Assembly: GCA_005880605.1 (NCBI GenBank)
Contig: VBIS01000240.1
Span: 1-5,287 of the forward strand
Length of the DNA: 5,287 bases
From: Chloroflexota bacterium
GTDB taxonomy: Bacteria > Chloroflexota > Dormibacteria > CF-121
Reading direction: 5' to 3'
Numbering within the stretch: position 1 is the first letter of the stretch; the number at the start of each line of letters is the position of its first letter. The notes below the pieces were generated by a model. The model searched no databases. It was given only the letters and a program-made list of their open reading frames with translations, and was not told the origin of the DNA. Shown here piece after piece: positions 1 to 5,287 of this stretch. The position numbers and the translations under genes were made by a program.

Positions 1-2
1 TC

Positions 3-521
3 GCCTGGTGCATCGATCTGCCGGCAACGGTTGCTTCGGACATGGAAGAGCAATTCCACTGGTCGCTCGCCTTCAACCATCAGCGGTCGATCCTCTACGC
101 CATCAATGGCTCGACTGGCCGCATCGCCGAAATCGCTCCGGACTCCTTGCCCAAGGTCGAGCGGGTCGGCCAGGTCGCCCTGAATCCCAGCCATAGCCTG
201 CTGGCCGGGTTTGTCACCGACGCCGACGCCAAGGGCGCCAAGATCGGTGGGGCTGCCATCTCGGCCGATGGCCGGACGCTGTTTGCGCTGGGCAACACCG
301 GGATCGTCGCCGTCGATACGGCTACCCTCAAGGTCCGTCAGCGCATCCTCGATGGAGAATCGGTCGACAGCCTTCGCCTCAGCACCGACGGCCAGTGGCT
401 CTATGCGGCGGGGGCTTCCACGAGCAAAGTGTGGCAGATCAATCCGTCGACGGGCGCCCTTAGTGGCGAAGTCGCCGGCACGACCAATCCATGGGCACTC
501 CTCTGGGCTGCGCCGAAATAG
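3..521 (+). CDS. Beta-propeller (YVTN/WD40-like) protein, C-terminal part, 5' end outside window
   Basis: An open frame runs from the window edge to a TAG stop at 519-521, giving about 172 visible residues; the true start lies upstream, and the ATG at 42 is internal because the frame is open before it. The protein shows repeated short blades of the type 'hydrophobic-S-x-DG-x-x-L(F/Y)A': ISADGRTLFA, then LSTDGQWLYAA, with an earlier related stretch RSILYAINGSTG. Each is followed by a segment that reads V-D/W-x-I/V-x-T/PSTG, as in YVTN or WD40-like propellers. Such folds are usually extracytoplasmic or scaffold-like and bind other molecules; no catalytic motif is visible. The end is natural: the last blade is followed by NPWALLWAAPK and stop. 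It faces the phosphoesterase remnant convergently, separated by the tandem palindromes. The fold is reasonably supported; the specific function is unknown. Confidence 0.75.
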   Translation, partial: AWCIDLPATVASDMEEQFHWSLAFNHQRSILYAINGSTGRIAEIAPDSLPKVERVGQVALNPSHSLLAGFVTDADAKGAKIGGAAISADGRTLFALGNTGIVAVDTATLKVRQRILDGESVDSLRLSTDGQWLYAAGASTSKVWQINPSTGALSGEVAGTTNPWALLWAAPK

Positions 522-555
522 CAATCTGCCTCCCCCCTTGCGGGGGAGCGTCGGG
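522..555 (+). repeat. Palindromic repeat, copy 1 (shortened)
   Basis: This begins directly after the stop codon of the propeller gene. It has a 7-bp inverted repeat, CTCCCCC at 530-536 and GGGGGAG at 542-548, around a CTTGC loop, preceded by CAATCTGC. Its right tail stops at GCGTCGGGA and lacks the G-rich end seen in copy 2. It is the first unit of a tandem pair with a 38-bp period (CAATCT at 522 and again at 560). No T-run follows on either strand, so a classical intrinsic terminator is not supported, although a stem here could still mark the ends of the two convergent transcripts. Confidence 0.8.
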
Positions 556-559
556 ATAA

Positions 560-600
560 CAATCTCCCTCCCCCCTTGCGGGGGAGGGTCGGGGTGGGGG
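560..600 (+). repeat. Palindromic repeat, copy 2 (complete form)
   Basis: This unit starts with CAATCTCC, has a perfect 9-bp inverted repeat (CCCTCCCCC at 566-574, GGGGGAGGG at 580-588) with loop CTTGC, and ends in the G-rich tail TCGGGGTGGGGG. The same design recurs at 3763-3803 and 5118-5159, always in the same orientation, so this is a dispersed family resembling REP-type intergenic elements of high-GC bacteria. It lies between the convergent propeller and phosphoesterase genes. The G-rich tail on the + strand could also form non-B DNA, which is speculative. Confidence 0.85.
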
Positions 601-614
601 TCACGGATGCCGCG

Positions 615-1675
615 TCAGCGAAAGTATTCGCGCATCGCTGCAGTGCATGCACAGTTGGCGCCACCAAGACGCGCTAGGTTCCAGGAATCCTCGATCGTCC
701 TCAGCAGGCTGTAGTGGGTCTCCGCCACGCTCGACTGAAACCCTGTCCGTCCCAGCGGCGAGATCACCAGAGTGGCGACCCGTCCACCGGCGGCGTTGCA
801 CTGCACATATTGGGCGTGATCCAGACGTAGTTGGGCATCGATCCACCCGCCAGGTCGGTGCCCAACTGGCTGAACGGCACCACGTGGGCGTTGCAGCGAG
901 CGGCATTGGTACGGATATCGTTGTAATAGATCCAAGGGTTGTGCTTCTGCATGTAGGGATAGGCGTCGCCCACGAAGCACGCCGACGGCATGCCCTCCAG
1001 GTACGCCTTCCAGCTCCGTCCACTGGCCTCGATCTGGTCCGCCACATTGGTGGCGTTCACCCAACAGGTCGTGCAGTCGCTGGTGATGCCGAAGGTATTT
1101 CCAGCCGTGAGCGCGAGGTAGTTCGGCAGGCTCGGATGGCTGACGCCGTAGTACTGCGTCGCCAGCCCATAGCTGTTCGCCAGGCTATTGATGTAGGGCG
1201 CCGAGGCGTTACCGATCAGGCTGGTCGACTCCTCGTTCTCCATCACAATCACGAACACATGGCTGAAGGCAGGCATCGCCGGAGTCGGCGTTGGCGTCGG
1301 GGCCGGGGTTGCGGTTGGTGTCGGTGTTGGAGTCGGAGTTGATGCCGGTGTCGGCGTTGGTGTTGGGGCACGCGTTGGGGTGGGTGTTGCGACGGGTTTG
1401 GGCGTTGGCGTGGGGGCTGGTTTTGTGCTGGGTGTTGGAATAGGCGTGCTAGCCGGCGGTGGCGTCGGCGTCGCATGCGCGGAACTGGTGGGTTTTGCGG
1501 TTGGCGTGCCGGCACTTCCAGGACCTGATGCTGCTGAAGACTGGGACGGTGCCAGGGCAACCGGCGGCTGCGATATGGACCCCGGAGCGCTCGGCGGCCC
1601 CAGCAGCAACGACGTGATCCATAAGAGCAAGGCGCCGACCGCCGTCCAGATGATGAGCCGACGAAGCAACCACAT
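615..1675 (-). pseudogene. Membrane-anchored phosphoesterase (acid phosphatase/phospholipase C type), internally deleted and frameshifted
   Basis: The first frame runs from ATG at 1675 to a TGA at 764 (303 residues). Residues 7-25 form one hydrophobic segment after MWLLRR, a signal anchor or uncleaved signal; residues 27-135 are a Ser/Pro then Pro-Thr linker; the enzyme domain starts near residue 137 with HVFVIVMENEE, followed by SHPSLPNYLALTAG (179-192) and PNYVWITPNMC (281-291). These are hallmarks of the PF04185-type phosphoesterases, which hydrolyse phosphate esters outside the membrane. The first frame then ends in unrelated SATPPVDGSPLW. The family's C-terminus appears in a second frame, about 805 down to the TGA at 615: GGRVATLVISPLGRTGFQSS, then THYSLLRTIEDSW, ending MREYFR. 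The middle block between these parts, which normally carries NDMHD and WDEG-like metal-binding motifs, is absent. I infer a non-triplet internal deletion. The product would probably be inactive. A sequence or assembly error is the alternative. Confidence 0.82.
1280..1471 (-). repeat. Degenerate hexamer tract coding a Pro-Thr linker
   Basis: This stretch encodes residues 69-132 of the phosphoesterase, nearly all alternating Thr-Pro with occasional Ala, Ser, Lys or Arg. On the + strand it reads as repeated G-rich units such as GGCGTTGGTGTC. It links the membrane anchor to the enzyme domain and would hold the domain away from the membrane or through the envelope. Low-complexity tracts of this kind vary in length by replication slippage. 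Confidence 0.85.
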
Positions 1676-1683
1676 GTGCGGCA

Positions 1684-1690
1684 CTCCTCC
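1684..1690 (-). promoter_or_regulatory. Ribosome binding site fixing the phosphoesterase start
   Basis: On the minus strand GGAGGAG-like purines (GGGAGGAG read from 1691 to 1684) sit 8 bases before the ATG at 1675. A GTG at 1693 is in frame and would lengthen the protein by six residues, but it overlaps this site, so the ATG is the better start. It puts the positively charged MWLLRR immediately before the hydrophobic anchor. Confidence 0.75.
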
Positions 1691-1772
1691 CACCCACCAC
1701 TAAGCGGCATCGCATTCTGCAAGACAACACTTAACGAGCTACCAAGCGGTGACGGAGCCGCTGCAAGCCGGT

Positions 1773-3695
1773 TTAGTGCACGATGCCGGCGGGAACGGAA
1801 GCCAGAGGGGGCAGCAATACTTCGGGAATCCCGAAGGCGTCGACCAGTAACTCCGCGTGAGGGCGCAACTCACTGCAGAGCCGGTTGACGTTGGAGATCA
1901 CCGCCTTCGCCCGGGCGGCGGATAGCTGACCGTGCTCCATGAACCAGCCGCGATCCCGCTCGAGCGAGGCCATGACATGCAGGTCGCAGACTTTATTGAG
2001 CAGCGCCTTGACCTCGGCATCCTCGGCGCGATCGATTGCCGTGGTGAAGTGCTCAAGCACCACTCGCTCGACGTGTGCCCGCGCCGCCAGCAACAGGTGG
2101 TCCTGCACCGCGTTGAAGGCGCTGAAGGCGTCGCCGTCGTTCGCCATCAATTTCCGAAGGCGTCGCGCGGCCGTTTCCAGCACGTGCTTCTCGCGAAAAG
2201 CAAAGAGCGCTGCATGGTAGTCGCGATCGAGGATATTTGTCCCCTCCTCGCCGCGCGGCATGGCGTCTGCGATCAACTGCGCCAGTGAGCGCGCGGCCGT
2301 CCGCTCGAGCACCGCACCGACCACCTGGTCGGCTACGTAGCGCACCATCGCGACCGTATCCATGCTGCCGAACTCATCACGAAAGTTCGTCAGCAACCCC
2401 TTCGCCACCAGCTGGAGCAAGACAGTGTTATCGCCTTCGAAGGTGGTGAAGATGTCGGTGTCGGCCCGCAGCTCGGTGAGCCGGTTGACGGATAGATAGC
2501 CGGCGCCGCCACAGGCCTCGCGACACGTCTGGATCGTTTGCGTGCTGTGCCAGGTCGAGATGGCCTTGAGACCGGCCGCCTGCGTCTCCACCCGACGCTG
2601 CTCCGCATCATCAGGACTGTCCCCATCGCCCGCGTCATGCAGCGCGACGACCAGGGCCTCCTGGGCGAAATGCAGCGCATAGGTCGTGGCCAGCGCCGGC
2701 AGCAGGCGTCGCTGATGCTGCAGGTAGTCGAGCAGGATGACTTCCTCATCCCGCCCCGGCGCTCGGAATTGCCGGCGCGTCGATCCGTAACGGATCGCGA
2801 TTGCCAGCGCCAGCTTCGCCGCGCTGAGCCCGGCCCCGGCCACGCTGACACGCCCGGAGACCAGCGTCCCCAGCATGGTAAAGAACCTCCGCGTCTCGTT
2901 GGCGATTGGACTGGTGTAGGTGCCATCAGGCGCCACGCTCCCAAAGCGATCCAGCAACGCCTCACGCGGCACACGCACCTGGTTGAACCAGAGGCGCCCG
3001 TTGTCGACCCCATTCAATCCACCCTTGTGGCCGCAGTCCTCGATCCGCACGTTGGGACACGGCCGTCCTCGTTCATCACGGATCGGCACCAGCAAGACAT
3101 GGACCCCGCGGCGCTCGCCGCCGGTAATCAGCTGTGCGAAGACCGCCGCCAGGCGACCGTCGCGAGCCACGTTGCCGATGTAATCCTTGCGCGCGTCATC
3201 GTCGGGCGTGTGGATCGCAAACTCCTGACGCTGCGGGTCGTACGTCGCGGTGGTCCGGATCGACTGGACGTCGGATCCGTGCCCGGTCTCGGTCATCGCG
3301 AAGCATCCCGGCAGCTCCATCGTCATCGCCTGCCGCAGGTAGCCCTCGTGATGTCGCTGCGTGCCCAGCCGCCGGATGACGCCACCGAAGAGCCCGTACT
3401 GCACGCCGACCTTGACCAGCAGGGAAAGATCGACGAGCGCGATGGTTTGGAAGGCGCTCAGCGCCCCACCCATGTCCCCTTCCCCACCGTACTCGCGCGG
3501 GAAGAACAACCTGGCGCTTCGCGTCTGGCTGACCATGCGGGCCTGCTCCATCACTCGGGCGCGGTGGTTCTCGACCGACAGGCCTTGGGCTGGGCGCAGC
3601 AGGGGCGACGCCTCGATCTGAGCCCGGACCTCCTCCCGGATCCCGCCCCAGCGGCCGTCCAGCAAGCTCCGCAGCTTCCCGATTTCCACTTCCAC
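1773..3695 (-). CDS. Acyl-CoA oxidase-type acyl-CoA dehydrogenase (ACX/FadE-like), full length
   Basis: This 640-residue flavoenzyme should catalyse the first step of fatty acid beta-oxidation, making trans-2-enoyl-CoA from acyl-CoA with FAD. The layout is that of acyl-CoA oxidases: N-terminal helical part (about 1-125), middle beta domain with CFAMTETGHGSDVQS (131-145) for FAD/substrate binding, a first C-terminal helical domain with STRRQF (305-310), CREACGGAGYL (391-401) and TTFEGDNTVLLQ (417-428), and a second helical domain to the end. E420 in FEGDN is the expected catalytic base, matching the Glu of the oxidase motif YEGEN. No frameshift or gap is evident. The start is GTG at 3695: TAA-TAA lies in frame 9-14 bases upstream, so no longer start exists; a GTG two codons later is possible. 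There is no clear Shine-Dalgarno site. Whether electrons go to oxygen or to an electron-transfer flavoprotein cannot be read from sequence. It is divergent from the thiolase and ends 97 bases before the phosphoesterase start. Confidence 0.93.
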   Translation of the reverse strand: MEVEIGKLRSLLDGRWGGIREEVRAQIEASPLLRPAQGLSVENHRARVMEQARMVSQTRSARLFFPREYGGEGDMGGALSAFQTIALVDLSLLVKVGVQYGLFGGVIRRLGTQRHHEGYLRQAMTMELPGCFAMTETGHGSDVQSIRTTATYDPQRQEFAIHTPDDDARKDYIGNVARDGRLAAVFAQLITGGERRGVHVLLVPIRDERGRPCPNVRIEDCGHKGGLNGVDNGRLWFNQVRVPREALLDRFGSVAPDGTYTSPIANETRRFFTMLGTLVSGRVSVAGAGLSAAKLALAIAIRYGSTRRQFRAPGRDEEVILLDYLQHQRRLLPALATTYALHFAQEALVVALHDAGDGDSPDDAEQRRVETQAAGLKAISTWHSTQTIQTCREACGGAGYLSVNRLTELRADTDIFTTFEGDNTVLLQLVAKGLLTNFRDEFGSMDTVAMVRYVADQVVGAVLERTAARSLAQLIADAMPRGEEGTNILDRDYHAALFAFREKHVLETAARRLRKLMANDGDAFSAFNAVQDHLLLAARAHVERVVLEHFTTAIDRAEDAEVKALLNKVCDLHVMASLERDRGWFMEHGQLSAARAKAVISNVNRLCSELRPHAELLVDAFGIPEVLLPPLASVPAGIVH

Positions 3696-3698
3696 CTG

Positions 3699-3736
3699 TA
3701 CGATTTATTACACCATTGTCTACACACAATCGACAA
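3699..3736 (-). promoter_or_regulatory. Candidate promoter of the acyl-CoA oxidase gene
   Basis: In an AT-richer patch within GC-rich surroundings, the minus strand reads TTGTCG (3736-3731) as a -35-like element, an 18-base spacer, and TGTAAT (3712-3707), one mismatch from TATAAT. Transcription would start near 3700, only about five bases before the GTG at 3695, giving an almost leaderless message; this agrees with the missing Shine-Dalgarno site. This is a reading by eye and not a scored prediction. Confidence 0.4.
3715..3730. promoter_or_regulatory. Candidate operator palindrome in the divergent control region
   Basis: ATTGT at 3715-3719 and ACAAT at 3726-3730 form an inverted repeat with a 6-base centre. 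A second, overlapping pair is TTGTC at 3716-3720 with GACAA at 3732-3736. The palindrome falls inside the spacer between the candidate -35 and -10 elements of the oxidase gene, where a bound repressor would block polymerase, and it could affect the divergent thiolase as well. TetR-type regulators commonly control fatty acid degradation genes; no regulator gene is in the window, so the binding protein is unknown. Confidence 0.35.
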
Positions 3737-3762
3737 CCCACTATTTCCTTCCCCGTGCGGGA

Positions 3763-3803
3763 AATCTCCCTCCCCCGCTTGCGGGGGAGGGCCGGGGAGG
3801 GGG
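3763..3803 (+). repeat. Palindromic repeat, copy 3, in the thiolase leader
   Basis: This copy has the family's left part AATCTCCC, a 10-bp inverted repeat (3768-3777 with 3782-3791, loop CTTG) and a right tail GGGGAGGGGG at 3794-3803. In copy 2 the matching tail base is T (GGGGTGGGGG); here it is A, which creates a Shine-Dalgarno-like purine run just before the thiolase ATG at 3810. The orientation equals that of the other copies. Confidence 0.85.
3796..3800 (+). promoter_or_regulatory. Thiolase ribosome binding site formed by the repeat tail
   Basis: GGAGG sits 9 bases before ATG 3810 and lies wholly inside the tail of palindromic repeat copy 3. The left arm of that repeat (CCCTCCCC, 3768-3775) is complementary both to its normal partner at 3784-3791 and to the identical GGGGAGGG at 3794-3801 that contains this site. 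The leader could therefore fold in two ways, one of them hiding the site. Confidence 0.6.
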
Positions 3804-3809
3804 CACCTA

Positions 3810-4977
3810 ATGCCTGATCCCCGGCGCGCCGCCATTCTGGGCGGCAATCGGATTCCATTCGCCCGGGCCAACGGCCCCTACGCCCGCGCCTCCAACCAGG
3901 ACATGCTTACGGCGGCGATGGACGGGCTGGTCGCCCGCTTCGGCCTGCAGGCCGCCCGGCTCGGCGAGGTCGCCGCTGGCGCCGTCCTCAAGCACAGTCG
4001 CGACTTCAATCTGACCCGCGAGACGGTCCTTGGCTCGCGCCTCTCCCCCTCTACTCCGGCCTACGACGTCCAGCAGGCCTGCGGCACCGGCCTCGAGACA
4101 ACCATTCCAGGTCAATCGGGCCAAAAGCCTGCCGCAGCGACTCGCCCTGCTGCGCAAACTCCGTCCGGCGCAGGTGATCCCGGAGACGCCGCGCAATGCC
4201 GAGCCGCGGACCGGCATGTCGATGGGTGAGCACGCGGCGATTACCGCGCGTCAGTGGGGGATCAGCCGCGAGGAGCAGGATCAGCTCGCGGTCGCGAGCC
4301 ACCGAAATCTGGCTGCGGCCTGGAGTCGTGGCTTCTTCGACGACCTGGCCACGCCCTATCTCGGGTTGCAGAAAGATCAGAACATGCGGCCCGACGCCAG
4401 CCTGGAATCGCTCGCGCGACTCACGCCTGTGTTCGGGAAAGATGGGAGCGCCACCATGACGGCCGGCAACTCGACGCCCCTCTCCGACGGCGCGGCCACC
4501 GTCTTGCTCGGCACCGACGCCTGGGCCAAGGACCACCACTTCCCGGTCCTCGCCCACGTCGTCGATGCCGAAACAGCGGCGGTGGACTACGTGCATGGTG
4601 GCGAAGGCCTCCTCATGGCGCCTGCCTACGCGGTGCCTCGATTGCTCGAGCGCAACCGCCTCTCGCTACAGGACTTCGATTTCTATGAGATCCACGAGGC
4701 GTTCGCATCGACTGTGCTCGCGACGCTAAAAGCCTGGGAAGATCCGGCGTTCGCCACGGAACGCCTCGGGTTGTCGAAGCCGCTCGGACCCATCGACCGA
4801 TCCCGCCTGAATGTGACCGGCTCCTCGCTCGCCGCAGGCCATCCGTTCGCGGCGACCGGCGGTCGCATCGTCGCGACACTGGCCAAGCTGCTGGCGGAGA
4901 AGGGTTCGGGACGCGGTCTTATCTCGATCTGCGCCGCCGGCGGCCAGGGGGTCGTCGCCATCCTCGAAGCCGCATGA
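3810..4977 (+). pseudogene. fadA2: FadA2/FadI-type 3-ketoacyl-CoA thiolase, internally deleted and frameshifted
   Basis: Thiolases of this type cleave 3-ketoacyl-CoA with CoA in the last step of beta-oxidation. The first frame starts at ATG 3810 and is family-like for about 99 residues: ILGGNRIPFAR (9-19), LKHSRDFNLTRE (60-71) and DVQQACGTGLETTI (86-99), with C91 as the expected nucleophile. It then loses homology and stops at 4229. From about 4105 a different frame continues the family: VNRAKSLPQRL, EPRTGMSMGEHAA, TMTAGNSTPLSDGAA, YEIHEAFAS (His codon 4693), SSLAAGHPFAATGG (His codon 4840) and CAAGGQG (Cys codon 4930), ending at TGA 4977. By comparison with FadI and FadA2 as I remember them, about 37-40 residues between the two parts, including the GGxDTTSDxP-like block, are missing. 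The span of 1168 bases is one more than a multiple of three. All catalytic residues survive, but on separate frames. ATG 4030, which opens the second frame, is a chance start. A sequence or assembly error is the alternative. Confidence 0.85.
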
Positions 4978-5287
4978 AGTTGCGCGTCCCGGGACTTCCC
5001 GTAGCGACTCCTCTCCGCCGCCACTCGCCCGGCCAACCGTTAATTGACGGGCCCGTGCTCGTTGGAGCAGCGCCTGGCGGCAGGATAGACCTCACGACTT
5101 TCTCATCCCGATCTCTGCCAACTCCCTCCCCCCTCGCGGGGGAGGGTCAGGGTGGGGGGTCCGGTAACCGCTGGTCTGGCATCGTCTTCGACGCCACCGG
5201 CATCACCGAGGTCGCCGGCCTCTTACAGCTCCACGCCTTCACCGCTCCAGCCTTTCGGCATCTCCGTCCGTCCGGACGGCTGATCGT
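4974..5287 (+). CDS. fabG: FabG4-type 3-oxoacyl-(ACP/CoA) reductase, N-terminal part, runs off window
   Basis: An open frame begins at ATG 4974, overlapping the thiolase stop as ATGA, and stays open for 104 codons to the window edge. It reads TPLRRHSPGQPLIDGPVLVG (12-31), a repeat-derived stretch (about 47-62), then GIVFDATGITEVAGLLQLHA (69-88) and LRPSGRLI (97-104). The segments PL-x-x-G-x-x-L-V/I-G and the phrase VFDATGIT-x-x-x-GL are characteristic, from memory, of the flavodoxin-like N-terminal domain of long FabG proteins such as mycobacterial FabG4, whose C-terminal half is an NAD(P)-dependent short-chain dehydrogenase. That half lies beyond the window, so catalytic residues cannot be checked. 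The role would be interconversion of 3-hydroxyacyl and 3-oxoacyl groups, next to the thiolase step. Compared with FabG4, the protein seems to lack about 20 N-terminal residues before LRVPGLPV. No strong Shine-Dalgarno site is seen; the ATGA overlap suggests coupling to thiolase translation. Confidence 0.8.
   Translation, partial: MKLRVPGLPVATPLRRHSPGQPLIDGPVLVGAAPGGRIDLTTFSSRSLPTPSPLAGEGQGGGSGNRWSGIVFDATGITEVAGLLQLHAFTAPAFRHLRPSGRLI
5118..5159 (+). repeat. Palindromic repeat, copy 4, in frame inside the FabG4-like gene
   Basis: It has the same design as copies 2 and 3: CCCTCCCCC at 5124-5132 and GGGGGAGGG at 5138-5146 around loop CTCGC, with tail TCAGGGTGGGGGG. It lies within the open frame from 4974 and is translated without a stop as roughly LPTPSPLAGEGQGGG, flanked on both sides by family-like sequence. 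Confidence 0.85.

Noticed and set aside
530..588. Strong intrinsic terminator between the convergent genes
   Set aside because: The stems are good but neither strand has the following T-run; I keep it only as a repeat with possible transcript-end function.
522..600. Tandem repeats as a CRISPR array
   Set aside because: There are only two units with a 38-bp period, no unique spacer between them, and the units are self-complementary palindromes recurring elsewhere.
647..1703. + strand open frames across the phosphoesterase, including a Gly-Val-rich one at 1380-1703
   Set aside because: The Gly-Val pattern is the antisense reading of the Pro-Thr linker, and the other frame is antisense to conserved phosphoesterase motifs.
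1745..1762. Hairpin AGCGG / CCGCT just after the oxidase stop, as its terminator
   Set aside because: The stem is only five base pairs with an 8-base loop and there is no T-run on the minus strand.
2538..3809. Very long + strand open frame antisense to the acyl-CoA oxidase, continuous with the thiolase frame
   Set aside because: Its translation is Arg/Gln/Pro/His-rich without recognisable motifs, and it mirrors the conserved oxidase codons. High GC removes stops from the antisense frame; the real thiolase start is ATG 3810 with its own RBS.
4030..4104. ATG 4030 as the start of an independent C-terminal thiolase gene
   Set aside because: The first 25 or so residues are out-of-frame translation of the conserved thiolase N-terminus; family similarity in this frame begins only near 4105.
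4080..4229. Programmed ribosomal frameshift joining the two thiolase frames
   Set aside because: No slippery heptamer is evident, and frameshifting would not restore the roughly 37-40 missing residues.

Overview
The window is high-GC DNA from a bacterium. Proline/threonine-rich surface linkers, a beta-propeller fragment, an acyl-CoA oxidase-type dehydrogenase and a FadA2/FabG4-type thiolase/reductase pair would suit Chloroflexota, Dormibacterota or an actinobacterium. That placement is a low-confidence inference from gene style; there is no rRNA or marker gene.

Layout. (1) 3-521 (+): C-terminal end of a beta-propeller-like protein whose start lies outside the window. (2) 522-600: two tandem copies of a C/G-rich palindromic repeat, between convergent genes. 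(3) 615-1675 (-): an anchored, PT-linker phosphoesterase gene broken by an internal deletion and frameshift. (4) 1773-3695 (-): an intact 640-residue acyl-CoA oxidase/dehydrogenase. (5) 3696-3809: divergent control region with a promoter-like element, a palindrome and a third repeat copy that ends in the thiolase ribosome binding site. (6) 3810-4977 (+): a FadA2/FadI-type thiolase gene, also broken by an internal deletion and frameshift. (7) 4974 to the window end (+): the start of a FabG4-type 3-oxoacyl reductase, overlapping the thiolase stop as ATGA and carrying a fourth repeat copy in frame.

The last three genes fit one job, fatty acyl-CoA beta-oxidation: the ACX-type enzyme makes the 2-enoyl-CoA, a FabG4-like enzyme interconverts 3-hydroxy- and 3-oxoacyl groups, and the thiolase cleaves 3-ketoacyl-CoA. 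An enoyl hydratase is not in view. From memory, Mycobacterium tuberculosis has fabG4, fadA2 and fadE5 adjacent, with fadA2 and fadE5 divergent, so this is a recognisable type of neighbourhood rather than a new system.

The unusual part is the damage and the repeats. Two genes have lost internal segments of non-triplet length while their conserved ends survive, and a dispersed palindrome lies inside the reading frame of a third gene. Recent decay and assembly error both explain the deletions, and the sequence alone cannot separate them. I see no tRNA, rRNA, CRISPR array, transposase or defence system.
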